A stretch of DNA of 64,000 nucleotides from Peribacillus alkalitolerans (GTDB lineage Bacteria > Bacillota > Bacilli > Bacillales > DSM-1321): assembly GCF_010882125.1 (NCBI RefSeq), contig NZ_JAAGVZ010000001.1, positions 124,001-188,000 on the forward strand. Direction: 5' to 3'. This document shows positions 36,021 through 48,879 of the stretch, piece after piece. The translations under genes were made by a program, and so were the position numbers. The notes below the pieces were generated by a model. That model searched no databases, was not told the DNA's origin, and worked only from the letters and a program-made list of their open reading frames with translations. How positions within the stretch are numbered: the first letter of the stretch is position 1; each line of letters starts with the position of its first letter.

Positions 36021-36878
36021 TTATTTCCCCCGGTAACTTTGTTGAATGGCATTTCTTGATTTTCTTAAATACTCAATGGAGCTGTCATAATTCTTTCCGG
36101 CTGCACCAATAAATAAAATATCAATGACATTCAGTTGTACAATTCTTGAGGAAGTAGCCGCGCTACGCATATCCGATTCAGAGGATATCGTTTCCAGTTG
36201 GATATCTACCTCTTTGGCAAGCCGACTATATCCGTATTTTGTAATACCGATTGTCAAAGCCCCGTTTTTCTTTGCATTTTTGATTGCCTCAATAACGTGA
36301 ACCGTCTCGCCTGAATAGGAAATTCCTACGGCAACATCTCTTTCACTCAAGGTCACAGAAGAAGTTAGTTGCATATGGGAATCCATATACGCCGTACAAT
36401 GCTTGTTTATTCTCATAAATTTATGCAGGCCGTCAAGCGCTGCAAGCAAAGATGCCCCCGCAGCATAAAAATCAATGCGATTTGCCTTATACAAGGCATC
36501 CACAGCCTGTTCTATTTTGTGGGTATCTAATACTTTTGCGGTTTCCTTCAAGGAGTACATGCTATTATTAGTAATCGTTTCAATAAGCGTAGGAATATCA
36601 TCATTCGGTTGAACCTCTTTAAATTCTTCTCCTCCATTTGCAGCAGTCTGCAAATCCCCAGCTATCCGGAGCTTCAATTCACGAAAGCCATCCACGCCTA
36701 AATTTTTGCAGAGTCTAATAATCGCTGATGAACTTGAATCACTCCGTTTTGCAAGCTCTTGTACCGAAAGCCTAATGACTTCTTGTGGGTTTTCCAAAAT
36801 GTATTTTGCCGCTTTTTGCTCTGATGGATTAATACCTGAAATGGTTTCTCTAATAAGGGAGAGCCCGCCATTGATCAT
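36021..36878 (-). CDS. murR: MurR/RpiR family transcriptional regulator
   Basis: The 285-residue protein has an N-terminal RpiR-type HTH (about 1-78, VQELAKRSDSSSSAIIRLCKN) and a C-terminal SIS sugar-phosphate-binding domain (about 110-250, AAGASLLAALDGL, GISYSGETVHVIEAI). It is encoded among murQ, namZ and the importer, so it is the MurR-type repressor responding to MurNAc-6-phosphate. A clear sigma-A promoter and a cre site precede it. Confidence 0.9.
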   Translation of the reverse strand: MINGGLSLIRETISGINPSEQKAAKYILENPQEVIRLSVQELAKRSDSSSSAIIRLCKNLGVDGFRELKLRIAGDLQTAANGGEEFKEVQPNDDIPTLIETITNNSMYSLKETAKVLDTHKIEQAVDALYKANRIDFYAAGASLLAALDGLHKFMRINKHCTAYMDSHMQLTSSVTLSERDVAVGISYSGETVHVIEAIKNAKKNGALTIGITKYGYSRLAKEVDIQLETISSESDMRSAATSSRIVQLNVIDILFIGAAGKNYDSSIEYLRKSRNAIQQSYRGK

Positions 36879-36908
36879 ATCAATTCAGTCCTTTTATGGA
36901 AGCATTAA

Positions 36909-36923
36909 TTGTAATCGCATTCA
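36909..36923 (-). promoter_or_regulatory. CcpA cre site in the murR leader
   Basis: TTGTAATCGCATTCA matches WTGNAANCGNWNNCW at every defined position. It lies about 40 bases downstream of the -10 and 31 bases before murR, a roadblock position. Confidence 0.65.
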
Positions 36924-36963
36924 ATAATTTCTGATAATTTAGAAAATAATACCGGTTATCCTT

Positions 36964-36992
36964 ATCATAGAGAGCCTGAAATTTTGTGTCAA
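36964..36992 (-). promoter_or_regulatory. Sigma-A promoter of the murR operon
   Basis: On the minus strand the -35 TTGACA (36992-36987) and -10 TATGAT (36969-36964) are separated by 17 bases. Confidence 0.8.
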
Positions 36993-37047
36993 ATATTTTT
37001 AAAAAATTCGAACTTTTGTACCAAATAACTCAAAATTTAACACTTTA

Positions 37048-38196
37048 CTAGTAAAGATGATAGTTTTTCACTTTCTCTCTGAACTTGAGAGCGGTTTCCT
37101 TGCATTCTTCTAAATACTGATCGACTGTCCCATTTAAAATAATATTTTTCAGGCGATCGGTTCCTGTAAGCAAATGAAAGAAATCTAAGCCTTCTTCATT
37201 TGGTTCCCGAAATTGAAAATTATTTGGATAGAGTTCAGCGATTGTTTCAATCACTTTCAAACCAGTCTTGTAGGAATCTAGCTTCCTCCGTTCTGTAATA
37301 TGAAGCTGGACACCCTCACACCGGACATTGATATGCTTTTGATAGGTTGGAACAAACGAAACAGGACGAGCGAGAATGGAAGAAATATTTTTTTCGTTTA
37401 TCCTTTTGGCTAGTTCATATCCATCTATAAAAGGCGCACCAATAAATTCAAAGGGCCGAGTGGTTCCTCTTCCTTCAGATAGCGTTGTGCCTTCCACAAG
37501 GCAGGTACCGGGATACAGTAGCATCATGTCCATCGTTGTCGTATTTGGGGTAGGCTGAACCCAAAACAAATCTGTTTCATCAAAATACTTCTCCCTTGAC
37601 CATCCTGTCATCTCAATTACTCTTAAATCACATGCAATATGAAACTCTTGTTGAAACAAAATCGCTAATTCTCCTATGGTCAATCCATGGCGATTTGGGA
37701 TTGGATACTGACCGACAAAAGAAGTGAACCCTTCCTCCACTAAATTCCCTTCCACATCAATACCATTGATTGGGTTCGGTCGATCGAGCACGACAAATTC
37801 CTTCCCATACTTGCCGCACGCTTCCATCACATTAGCCATCGTGTAGATAAAGGTGTAGTACCGGGAACCAATATCCTGTAAATCAATAAACATCACATCG
37901 ATTGTATCCAGCATCTCTTTGGAAGGAATCCTAGTTTCACCGTATAAGCTAAAGACTGGAAGACCGGTTTTTACATCGATATCATTTCCTACCTTTACCC
38001 CTTCCTTCGCATCCCCTCGTAGCCCATGCTCAGGACCGAATAGGGCAGTCAAGTTGATATCAGGATGCTGATAAAACAAATCGATAGACGGAACCAAATG
38101 ATGGTTTACCCCCGTCATATTCGTCACAAGTCCGATCCGTTTACCTTTGTACTCCTGAATGAGATAATCTAAAAAATTTTCCAAGCCAAGTCTCAT
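37048..38196 (-). CDS. namZ: NamZ-type exo-N-acetylmuramidase (DUF1343, YbbC), no signal peptide
   Basis: The 382-residue protein is a full-length DUF1343 enzyme: GKRIGLVTNMTGVNH, FGPEHGLRGDAKEG, FIDLQDIGSRYYT, VLDRPNPINGIDVEGN and LSEGRGTTRPFEFIGAPFIDG are all conserved. NamZ releases MurNAc from the non-reducing end of peptidoglycan fragments. The protein begins MRLGLENFLDYLIQEYKG, with no signal peptide, unlike the secreted B. subtilis enzyme; this implies cytoplasmic hydrolysis of imported material. It has its own promoter at 38242-38270 and lies 169 bases before murR. Confidence 0.92.
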   Translation of the reverse strand: MRLGLENFLDYLIQEYKGKRIGLVTNMTGVNHHLVPSIDLFYQHPDINLTALFGPEHGLRGDAKEGVKVGNDIDVKTGLPVFSLYGETRIPSKEMLDTIDVMFIDLQDIGSRYYTFIYTMANVMEACGKYGKEFVVLDRPNPINGIDVEGNLVEEGFTSFVGQYPIPNRHGLTIGELAILFQQEFHIACDLRVIEMTGWSREKYFDETDLFWVQPTPNTTTMDMMLLYPGTCLVEGTTLSEGRGTTRPFEFIGAPFIDGYELAKRINEKNISSILARPVSFVPTYQKHINVRCEGVQLHITERRKLDSYKTGLKVIETIAELYPNNFQFREPNEEGLDFFHLLTGTDRLKNIILNGTVDQYLEECKETALKFREKVKNYHLY

Positions 38197-38241
38197 TCAT
38201 CTCCACATCCTTTATTGAGATTCATCTCTTTAATCTGAATT

Positions 38242-38270
38242 ATCTTAACATTCAGTTTATAATTAATCAA
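38242..38270 (-). promoter_or_regulatory. Candidate sigma-A promoter of namZ
   Basis: On the minus strand TTGATT, 17 bases, TAAGAT, about 46 bases before the ATG. Confidence 0.5.
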
Positions 38271-38594
38271 GACATCGGAGGGTGCCTGTCACGCCCCGAA
38301 TTTTATTGTTTCACAATTTTGTTCCACGTTTTGTCCATTATAAAAAAAGTGTTGTTTTCTACTGGTTACTTGTCTGGAGAAAAGGTTTTTAAGAGAATAA
38401 GCTTGAAAATTTTTCTAATATCCATGAAATCATTCTTAAAAAATGACAAACTTTACAAGAAACATTTTAGTGTATTTATTTACCTTTTTCCCTTTAGATC
38501 CTAATACTATTTCTAATGCGTGCTATTAAAAGACTTCTTATTTCAACCGAAAAAAACCTGCTCCCTCGTCAGGGAGCAGGTTTAGAAAGAGAAA
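38271..38594. other. Non-coding stretch between namZ and eno
   Basis: It contains a GGTGCCTGTCACGCCCC block at 38281-38297 and the eno terminator (38548-38582). No gene is seen. Confidence 0.5.
38548..38582 (-). terminator. Terminator of the glycolytic operon
   Basis: On the minus strand CCTGCTCCCT-GACG-AGGGAGCAGG, followed by seven Ts. Confidence 0.93.
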
Positions 38595-42254
<3,660 letters not shown>

Positions 42255-42282
42255 TTACCCCATCTAAGAAAACAACCGCTAT

Positions 42283-43464
42283 TTATTTATCGTTTAATGC
42301 GACAACACCTGGCAGCGCTTTACCTTCCATGAACTCAAGTGATGCTCCACCACCAGTAGAAATGTGAGACATCTTATCTGCAAGATTGAATTTTTCAACC
42401 GCAGCTGCAGAATCGCCACCGCCAATTACACTATAAGCATCAGAATCAGCTAGCGCTTGAGCTACTGCTTTTGTCCCTTCAGCGAACTTATCGAATTCGA
42501 ATACTCCCATAGGTCCATTCCAAATTACTAGCTTAGAATTTTTGATGATATCAGCATAAAGCTCTCCCGTTTTTGGACCGATATCCAGAGCCTGCCAATC
42601 AGAAGGAATGGAATCGATATCTACGACCCTCGCTTCAGCATCAGGAGAGAACTCATTTGCTACTATCGCATCAATTGGCATATGGAATTGTACGCCTTTT
42701 TCCTTTGCCTTTTCTATAAACGTTTTTGCCAGTTCAATTTTATCTTCTTCTAGCAACGATCGACCAATTTCGTACCCCTGCGCTTTAATGAAGGTGTATG
42801 CCAATCCTCCACCGATGATTAAGTGGTCCACTTTTTCAAGCAAGTTTTCAATGACTCCAATCTTATCTTTTACCTTTGCTCCACCGATGATAGCAGTAAA
42901 TGGACGATCTGGATTAGAAAGTGCCTTGCCTAAAACATCCAATTCTTTTTGCATTAAGAAACCGGAAACGGCTGGGATATATTTTGCGATTCCTTCTGTG
43001 GAAGCATGTGCACGGTGTGCTGCACCAAACGCATCATTGACAAAAACATCCGCTAAGTTAGCAAATGACTTAGCTAGTTCATCGTCATTTTTCTCTTCCC
43101 CAGGATAGAAACGAACATTTTCTAGTAATAATACATCGCCTTCCTGCATGGAATTAATTTTCCCCTCAACAGCTTCTCCGTATGCTTCATCCGTTTTCTC
43201 GACAGATTTACCAAGCAACTCACTTAAACGTACTGCAACAGCAGTCAATCTCATATCCTCATTTACTTGTCCTTTTGGACGTCCTAAATGGCTAGCTAAA
43301 AGGACTTTAGCACCTTGTTCTACAAGATATTGGATCGTTGGCAGAGCAGCACGGATCCTTGTGTCATCGGACACCTGTCCGTTTTGCATAGGTACGTTAA
43401 AATCCACACGGCAAAATACGCGTTTTCCTTTAACCTCGATGTCTTTAATTGATTGTTTGTTCAT
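42283..43464 (-). CDS. pgk: Phosphoglycerate kinase
   Basis: The 393-residue enzyme carries [40 protein letters not shown] and, at the nucleotide site, [12 protein letters not shown] with [12 protein letters not shown]. It makes ATP from 1,3-bisphosphoglycerate. It is separated from gapA by 173 bases that contain an intrinsic terminator. Confidence 0.98.
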   Translation of the reverse strand: MNKQSIKDIEVKGKRVFCRVDFNVPMQNGQVSDDTRIRAALPTIQYLVEQGAKVLLASHLGRPKGQVNEDMRLTAVAVRLSELLGKSVEKTDEAYGEAVEGKINSMQEGDVLLLENVRFYPGEEKNDDELAKSFANLADVFVNDAFGAAHRAHASTEGIAKYIPAVSGFLMQKELDVLGKALSNPDRPFTAIIGGAKVKDKIGVIENLLEKVDHLIIGGGLAYTFIKAQGYEIGRSLLEEDKIELAKTFIEKAKEKGVQFHMPIDAIVANEFSPDAEARVVDIDSIPSDWQALDIGPKTGELYADIIKNSKLVIWNGPMGVFEFDKFAEGTKAVAQALADSDAYSVIGGGDSAAAVEKFNLADKMSHISTGGGASLEFMEGKALPGVVALNDK

Positions 43465-43570
43465 TTCCTAATGACCTCCTTAATCTAGTAAAGGGCAATA
43501 CATTTCATTAAAGGATTGGAACTGTATCAAGGGAACGATTTTAAATGAAGAGCGTTTCCTTATTTCCGTC

Positions 43571-43602
43571 AAAAAAGGAAGGGGTAATCGCCCCTTCCCC
43601 TT
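43571..43602 (-). terminator. Intra-operon terminator between gapA and pgk
   Basis: On the minus strand GGAAGGGG-CGATTA-CCCCTTCC followed by TTTTTT. It should let much transcription stop after gapA. Confidence 0.8.
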
Positions 43603-43637
43603 AATCCCTTTTCCATTATAAAGAAAACGGGTATTTA

Positions 43638-44663
<1,026 letters not shown>

Positions 44664-44709
44664 TTATAAGAAAAAATATATATTTAGTATAGAACTATAT
44701 GAAAGGGAA

Positions 44710-45732
44710 CTATCCCTTTAATATCTCGATAGCCGCTGCCTCATCCGTTATGAGGACCGTATTTGCCGGGGCGCTTTTCATGTATGACCGAATCGCCTTT
44801 GCTTTGGACGCTCCTCCCGCAACCGCAAAAATATGTTTGGATTGCAATAAGTCATCCAGTTGAATCCCTACCGTCTGAACCCTGTGTACTACATCCCCAT
44901 TTTCATTAAAATAATACCCAAAAGCTTCTCCAACGACTTTTTCAGCTTCCAATTTGGTAAGGGTATCTTCGGAAGTATTTCGTCTATTTGCCATTGTGAT
45001 GGCGTCTCCTATTCCGTGCAGGACAATATCAGCAGATTCAATCAAATTCATGACTTCTTTGATCGAAGGTTCATTCATAAAAGACTGATAGGCTTCATGA
45101 CTTACTTGGTCAGGGATGTATAAAAGTTTATATTGAGCATCCATTTTTTCTGCCATTTTAGCCGCGATGGTATTGGCTTGGTTTTGAACGTTTTCACCTA
45201 AACCTCCACGGGCTGGCACAAACAAAATTTCATGTGTCCCAGGCTTTGGCGTTAACATATCAGCGATAGCAGCCATTGTAGAGCCGCCGGTAACAGCGAT
45301 GATATTTTGCCCTGAAATTTCATCTTTCATTCTTAACGCACACGCTCTACCGAGTTCATTTTTCACCCATGGAGATTGATCAGAATCACCAGAGATGATT
45401 ATGGCTTCTTTCACATTCAAATGCTGAGCCAATTTCCTCTCCACATTGTCTATACCCGATACTTCACGCATTACTCTCTCCAATTTTTCCAGCACTTCTT
45501 CTCCCTCATTAGAAAGTTTCATGCCAGATGTGTGAAATTCAAGTAAATTTTGTACCTTTAAGAACTCAACTTCACTTCTGAGAACTCTTTCTGTCAAATT
45601 CAAACTACTCGATAAGCTTCTGCGTCCTACAGGTTGCATAAAACGAATGTAGCGCAAGATGTCATATCTTTTTTGCATGACAGAAAGTAAATCTGGTAAT
45701 AATTTTTTTTGAACCTCAAGTAAAGATCTCAT
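44710..45732 (-). CDS. cggR: Central glycolytic genes regulator
   Basis: The 340-residue SorC/DeoR-type repressor has an N-terminal winged helix (about 30-90, VGRRSLSSSLNLTERVLRSEVEFLK) and a sugar-phosphate effector domain (ISGDSDQSPWVKNELGRACA, VTGGSTMAAIADML, GGASKAKAIRSYM). It binds fructose-1,6-bisphosphate and controls the operon it heads; two canonical operators lie directly before it. Confidence 0.96.
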   Translation of the reverse strand: MRSLLEVQKKLLPDLLSVMQKRYDILRYIRFMQPVGRRSLSSSLNLTERVLRSEVEFLKVQNLLEFHTSGMKLSNEGEEVLEKLERVMREVSGIDNVERKLAQHLNVKEAIIISGDSDQSPWVKNELGRACALRMKDEISGQNIIAVTGGSTMAAIADMLTPKPGTHEILFVPARGGLGENVQNQANTIAAKMAEKMDAQYKLLYIPDQVSHEAYQSFMNEPSIKEVMNLIESADIVLHGIGDAITMANRRNTSEDTLTKLEAEKVVGEAFGYYFNENGDVVHRVQTVGIQLDDLLQSKHIFAVAGGASKAKAIRSYMKSAPANTVLITDEAAAIEILKG

Positions 45733-45759
45733 GGGCTATTTTCTCCTTCAATTCAGTTG

Positions 45760-45794
45760 GACATTTTTTGTCCCTATAAGACATATTATGTCCC
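45760..45794 (-). promoter_or_regulatory. CggR operator
   Basis: On the minus strand GGGAC-N6-TGTC (45794-45780) is followed after five bases by GGGAC-N6-TGTC (45774-45760), the tandem direct repeat recognised by CggR. Confidence 0.88.
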
Positions 45795-45801
45795 ACTAGG
45801 A

Positions 45802-45856
45802 GTAAAAAAAATTACCCTTGTTTCATAAACATTGTATCAAGGGTAATTTTTTTTTA
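45802..45856 (-). terminator. Bidirectional terminator after the glutaredoxin-like gene; overlaps cggR promoter
   Basis: AAATTACCCTTG and CAAGGGTAATTT form a long stem with T-rich sequence on both sides (45804-45855). TTGATA within it, 18 bases before GGTAAT, is the best cggR promoter candidate, so terminator and promoter would overlap. Confidence 0.75.
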
Positions 45857-45877
45857 CAAGGAAAAAGCATAAAAGGT

Positions 45878-46117
45878 TTATAAATTCACAAATGCCTCAA
45901 CTAAATCAGCGTCTATTTGACCATATTGAATGATTTCCCCATTCCATTCCACCACTGGAATCATCAAGCCAAATCGCTCAAGTAGTTCGTCATTAGAGTA
46001 TATGTCAATTTCCACAAATGGTGTGCCTGTTTTCTCTTTAACACCTTCTAGTATGCTTTTTGCTTTTATACATAACGGACACTGAGTTCTCGTATATAAA
46101 ACAAGGACCTTTTCCAC
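45878..46117 (-). CDS. Glutaredoxin-like thiol-disulfide protein
   Basis: The 79-residue thioredoxin-fold protein starts at GTG 46117 (AGGATGATGATCA upstream). It has the CPLC redox motif at about 13-16, and the cis-proline in GLMIPVVEWNGE. It follows rpoN by 11 bases, probably as the second gene of that transcript, as in other Bacillaceae. Substrate is unknown. Confidence 0.87.
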   Translation of the reverse strand: MEKVLVLYTRTQCPLCIKAKSILEGVKEKTGTPFVEIDIYSNDELLERFGLMIPVVEWNGEIIQYGQIDADLVEAFVNL

Positions 46118-46128
46118 TGATCATCATC

Positions 46129-47463
46129 CTATTCGTATCTTTTCCTTTTTGAGGAAGATTGAATTCCCAGTTGGTCGCGATATTTTGCAACCGTTCTTCT
46201 TGAAAGCACAATTCCATGCTCGGTTTTTAATGTATCAGCAATATCTTGGTCAGACAAAGGTTTTTGCTTATTCTCATTTTTAATTAAATTTTCGATTTCC
46301 CTTTTTGCCTGCTCTGCAGATACATCTTCGAAATCGGTTGATTGTAAATTACTTGAGAAAAATGACCGCATTTCAACCGTTCCGAACGGAGCCAATATAT
46401 ATTTTTCCTTCACTGCACGGCTAACAGTAGATTCGTGGACTTCCAATTGATCGGCGATATCCTTCATGGTCATAGGCTTCAAAAAGGAAAGACCTTTTAT
46501 CATAGCTTCGGGTTGCTTCTCTGAGATGGATGTAACAACACGAAGAATGGTCTCTTTCCTTTGCTGAATCCCTTTAGCAATCCACTGATACTCTTGCCAC
46601 TTTTCTTGCAGGAATTGATGGACGGTAGCGTCCTGTTTCTTTTTCAATTCAGCGTAATAGCCTTCATTTAATGAGAAGGATGGGATGGATAAGTCAGAAT
46701 GATAAATGGAAAACTGCTGGTCTTTCCATTCAACCACCACATCCGGCACAATATAGGATGACTTTTCGTGATAAAACGCTGAACAAGGTCTAGGATTCAA
46801 GGTTTGGATAAAATCGAACACTTGTTGAATTTCTATTAACGAAATGCCGAGTTCCTTCGCTAGCTCTTTCCACTTCTTTTCAGCAAGCGGTAGAAAATGC
46901 CGCTCCAAAATGATGATGGCAAGCTCACTACAGGAACGAATCTTTTTTGCCTGGAGTAATAAGCATTCTTGGAGATTATAGGCTCCTACCCCAACAGGAT
47001 CCATACTTTGTAAAACCTTAAGATTTGTTTCTATTGATTCTATAGGGACAGAAATGATATCTGATAACTCTTGTTTAGATACTCTTAAATACCCATTTTC
47101 GTCTAATTGCTGAATGAGCTTACGTAAGATATGCACGTCCTCCTTCGATAAGGAAGGGGGTATTTGTGAGAGAAGATGACGATCTAAAGATGGCTGTTCT
47201 TCACTGATTTGCTCAATCCAATATTTCGCATCTTGATTGGTACTTGGTTTCTTTTTTCTATTAAATGAGGCTGAAAAGTCTAAATCTTTGTCGTGCTTCG
47301 AGCTACTATCAACCGAGATTAACGGGTTTTCCAGAGATTTAGACTCAAGAAAAGAAGCTAACTCCTGTGAAGAGTATTGGAGGAGGGCAATAGCCTGTGA
47401 AAGCTCCTGAGTCATGGATAGCTTTAAAGATTGTTGCTGGAACAAACCTTGATTGAAATTCAT
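46129..47463 (-). CDS. sigL: RNA polymerase sigma-54 factor (SigL)
   Basis: The 444-residue protein has the glutamine-rich activator-interacting N-terminus (LFQQQSLKLSMTQELSQAIALLQYS), a core-binding region, the HTH (MTMKDIADQLEVHESTVSRAVKEKYI) and the RpoN box near RRTVAKYRDQLGI. It directs transcription of amino-acid catabolic operons in B. subtilis. A cre site precedes it. Confidence 0.97.
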   Translation of the reverse strand: MNFNQGLFQQQSLKLSMTQELSQAIALLQYSSQELASFLESKSLENPLISVDSSSKHDKDLDFSASFNRKKKPSTNQDAKYWIEQISEEQPSLDRHLLSQIPPSLSKEDVHILRKLIQQLDENGYLRVSKQELSDIISVPIESIETNLKVLQSMDPVGVGAYNLQECLLLQAKKIRSCSELAIIILERHFLPLAEKKWKELAKELGISLIEIQQVFDFIQTLNPRPCSAFYHEKSSYIVPDVVVEWKDQQFSIYHSDLSIPSFSLNEGYYAELKKKQDATVHQFLQEKWQEYQWIAKGIQQRKETILRVVTSISEKQPEAMIKGLSFLKPMTMKDIADQLEVHESTVSRAVKEKYILAPFGTVEMRSFFSSNLQSTDFEDVSAEQAKREIENLIKNENKQKPLSDQDIADTLKTEHGIVLSRRTVAKYRDQLGIQSSSKRKRYE

Positions 47464-47484
47464 GAAACATCCCCCTCCCTATAC

Positions 47485-47498
47485 TGAAAACGCTTTCT
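47485..47498 (-). promoter_or_regulatory. CcpA cre site before sigL
   Basis: TGAAAACGCTTTCT fits the cre consensus at 13 of 14 positions, 22 bases upstream of the sigL start. In B. subtilis sigL is known to be repressed by CcpA through a roadblock cre. Confidence 0.65.
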
Positions 47499-47839
47499 AT
47501 TTTATCATGAAGAATTTTGTTTAGTGAAATAACTATAGGTTGGATGAGTTTAGAGAGAAGAATTCAAGATAGTTGCATTGTCTTAAAAATTGGCCCTCTA
47601 CATCCACTTTTCCTATGCTGCCAATTTAGATATAGGCTTTGGAAAGCTCATTGTTGATTTTGCACTGTGTTGATAGGAGCGGAAGGCGCGAGACTCCTGC
47701 GGGATAAGCGGGACAAGGGAGACCCCACAGGCGCAAGGCGCCGAGGAGGCTCCCGAACCGCCTGCGGAAAGCGAGTGCCTCTCGCTGCAATCAACAGGCT
47801 AGAATAAAAGAACCTAAAAAAGTTCTTTAGTGAAATAAA
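47499..47839. other. Repeat-rich stretch between sigL and tRNA-Arg
   Basis: It carries a diverged fragment of R2 (47586-47632) and a GC-rich palindromic element R4 (47669-47795). No gene is seen. Confidence 0.65.
47669..47795. repeat. GC-rich palindromic repeat R4
   Basis: The element is bounded by GTTGAT (47669-47674) and ATCAAC (47790-47795). Inside are GCGGAAGGCGCGAGACTCC, a GCGCAAGGCGCC block, and CCGCCTGCGGAAAGCGAG. It is far more GC-rich than its surroundings, and sequences of this kind recur in Bacillus genomes. Confidence 0.6.
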
Positions 47840-47868
47840 AACCTTCCGCTTATCAATAAGCGAAAGGC
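47840..47868 (-). terminator. Terminator of tRNA-Arg
   Basis: On the minus strand CCTTTCGCTTAT-TG-ATAAGCGGAAGG is followed by TTTTTATTT. Confidence 0.8.
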
Positions 47869-47876
47869 TCTAAGGA

Positions 47877-47948
47877 CGCCCTCGGAGGGAATCGAACCCC
47901 CATTTCAAGAACCGGAATCTTACGTGCTATCCGTTGCACCACGAGGGC
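47877..47948 (-). tRNA. tRNA-Arg (anticodon CCG)
   Basis: The acceptor stem is GCCCTCG/CGAGGGC (47942-47948 and 47878-47884). The anticodon arm TAAGA-TTCCGGT-TCTTG has loop anticodon CCG for CGG codons. The T-arm GGGGG-TTCGATT-CCCTC is standard. No CCA is encoded. Confidence 0.93.
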
Positions 47949-48125
47949 ATGTAAAAGACAAACCTATTCAGTTGGTCCGGTGTTAATTATATTTCAGAAT
48001 GACTGTGATTGCAATACGTTCTTAAGGTTTAAATCCTTCCAACTTGGGTAAGATGGTTAAAGGATTTTAAAAGTTTTATACTTAAAAAGTTGTCGAACGA
48101 AAATTTTAAATGCTAGTTCCTTTTG

Positions 48126-48155
48126 TTTGACCTAAATTGACCAAAGGTGTATCAT
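48126..48155 (+). promoter_or_regulatory. clpP promoter with CtsR box
   Basis: TTTGACC-TAA-ATTGACC (48126-48142) has the CtsR heptad spacing (one mismatch in the second heptad). The first TTGACC (48127-48132) is also the -35, with TATCAT 17 bases on (48150-48155), so CtsR would cover the promoter. Confidence 0.75.
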
Positions 48156-48226
48156 TACAAGTACATAAGTTATTCCTAAGCTAGGAATGCAAATACCTAT
48201 TCTCTATTCTTAAGGAGGAAATTAGC

Positions 48227-48835
48227 ATGAACTTGATTCCTACAGTTATTGAACAAACAAATCGCGGGGAACGTGCTTATGACATTTATTCCCGTCTTTT
48301 AAAAGACCGTATTATCATGCTTGGTAGTGCTATCGATGATAACGTGTCGAACTCTATTGTTGCTCAGTTATTATTCTTAGAAGCGGAAAATCCAGAAAAA
48401 GATATCACTTTATACATTAACAGCCCTGGTGGTAGCATCACTTCAGGTATGGCGATTTATGATACTATGCAATACATCAAACCTAAAGTTTCTACGGTTT
48501 GTATCGGTATGGCTGCATCAATGGGTGCTTTCCTATTAGCAGCTGGTGAAAAAGGAAAACGATTTTCTCTTCCAAACAGTGAAGTTATGATCCACCAACC
48601 ACTTGGTGGAGCTCAAGGTCAAGCAACAGAAATCGAAATCGCTGCTCGTCGTATCCTATTCTTACGTGATAAGCTTAATAAAATCTTGGCAGAACGCACT
48701 GGCCAACCACTTGAAGTCATCGAGCGTGACACAGAACGCGACAACTTCATGACAGCTGATAAAGCTTTAGAATACGGATTAATCGACCAAGTCATTAGCC
48801 GTAACGCCTTAGAAAATAATAAAGAAAATAAATAA
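48227..48835 (+). CDS. clpP: ATP-dependent Clp protease proteolytic subunit
   Basis: The 202-residue serine peptidase has the catalytic triad: Ser in [11 protein letters not shown], His in [13 protein letters not shown], and Asp in [27 protein letters not shown] precedes ATG 48227. ClpP forms the tetradecameric barrel used with ClpC/ClpX. It is monocistronic with a CtsR-type promoter and a strong terminator. Confidence 0.98.
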   Translation: MNLIPTVIEQTNRGERAYDIYSRLLKDRIIMLGSAIDDNVSNSIVAQLLFLEAENPEKDITLYINSPGGSITSGMAIYDTMQYIKPKVSTVCIGMAASMGAFLLAAGEKGKRFSLPNSEVMIHQPLGGAQGQATEIEIAARRILFLRDKLNKILAERTGQPLEVIERDTERDNFMTADKALEYGLIDQVISRNALENNKENK

Positions 48836-48842
48836 TACATAA

Positions 48843-48877
48843 GAAATCCCACCTTCACATAAGGTGGGATTTCTTCA
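48843..48877. terminator. Bidirectional terminator of clpP and crh
   Basis: GAAATCCCACCTT and AAGGTGGGATTTC form a long stem followed by TTCATATT on the plus side; the reverse also ends in T-rich sequence, so it may also serve crh. Confidence 0.75.
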
Positions 48878-48879
48878 TA

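Noticed and set aside
38281..38300. GGTGCCTGTCACGCCCC block as a regulatory site
   Set aside because: It has little symmetry and lies upstream of the namZ promoter; it may be another repeat fragment, but I see no second copy in this window.
44710..45732. Alternative assignment of this SorC-type regulator to a sugar operon
   Set aside because: Position before gapA and the two GGGAC-N6-TGTC repeats identify CggR.
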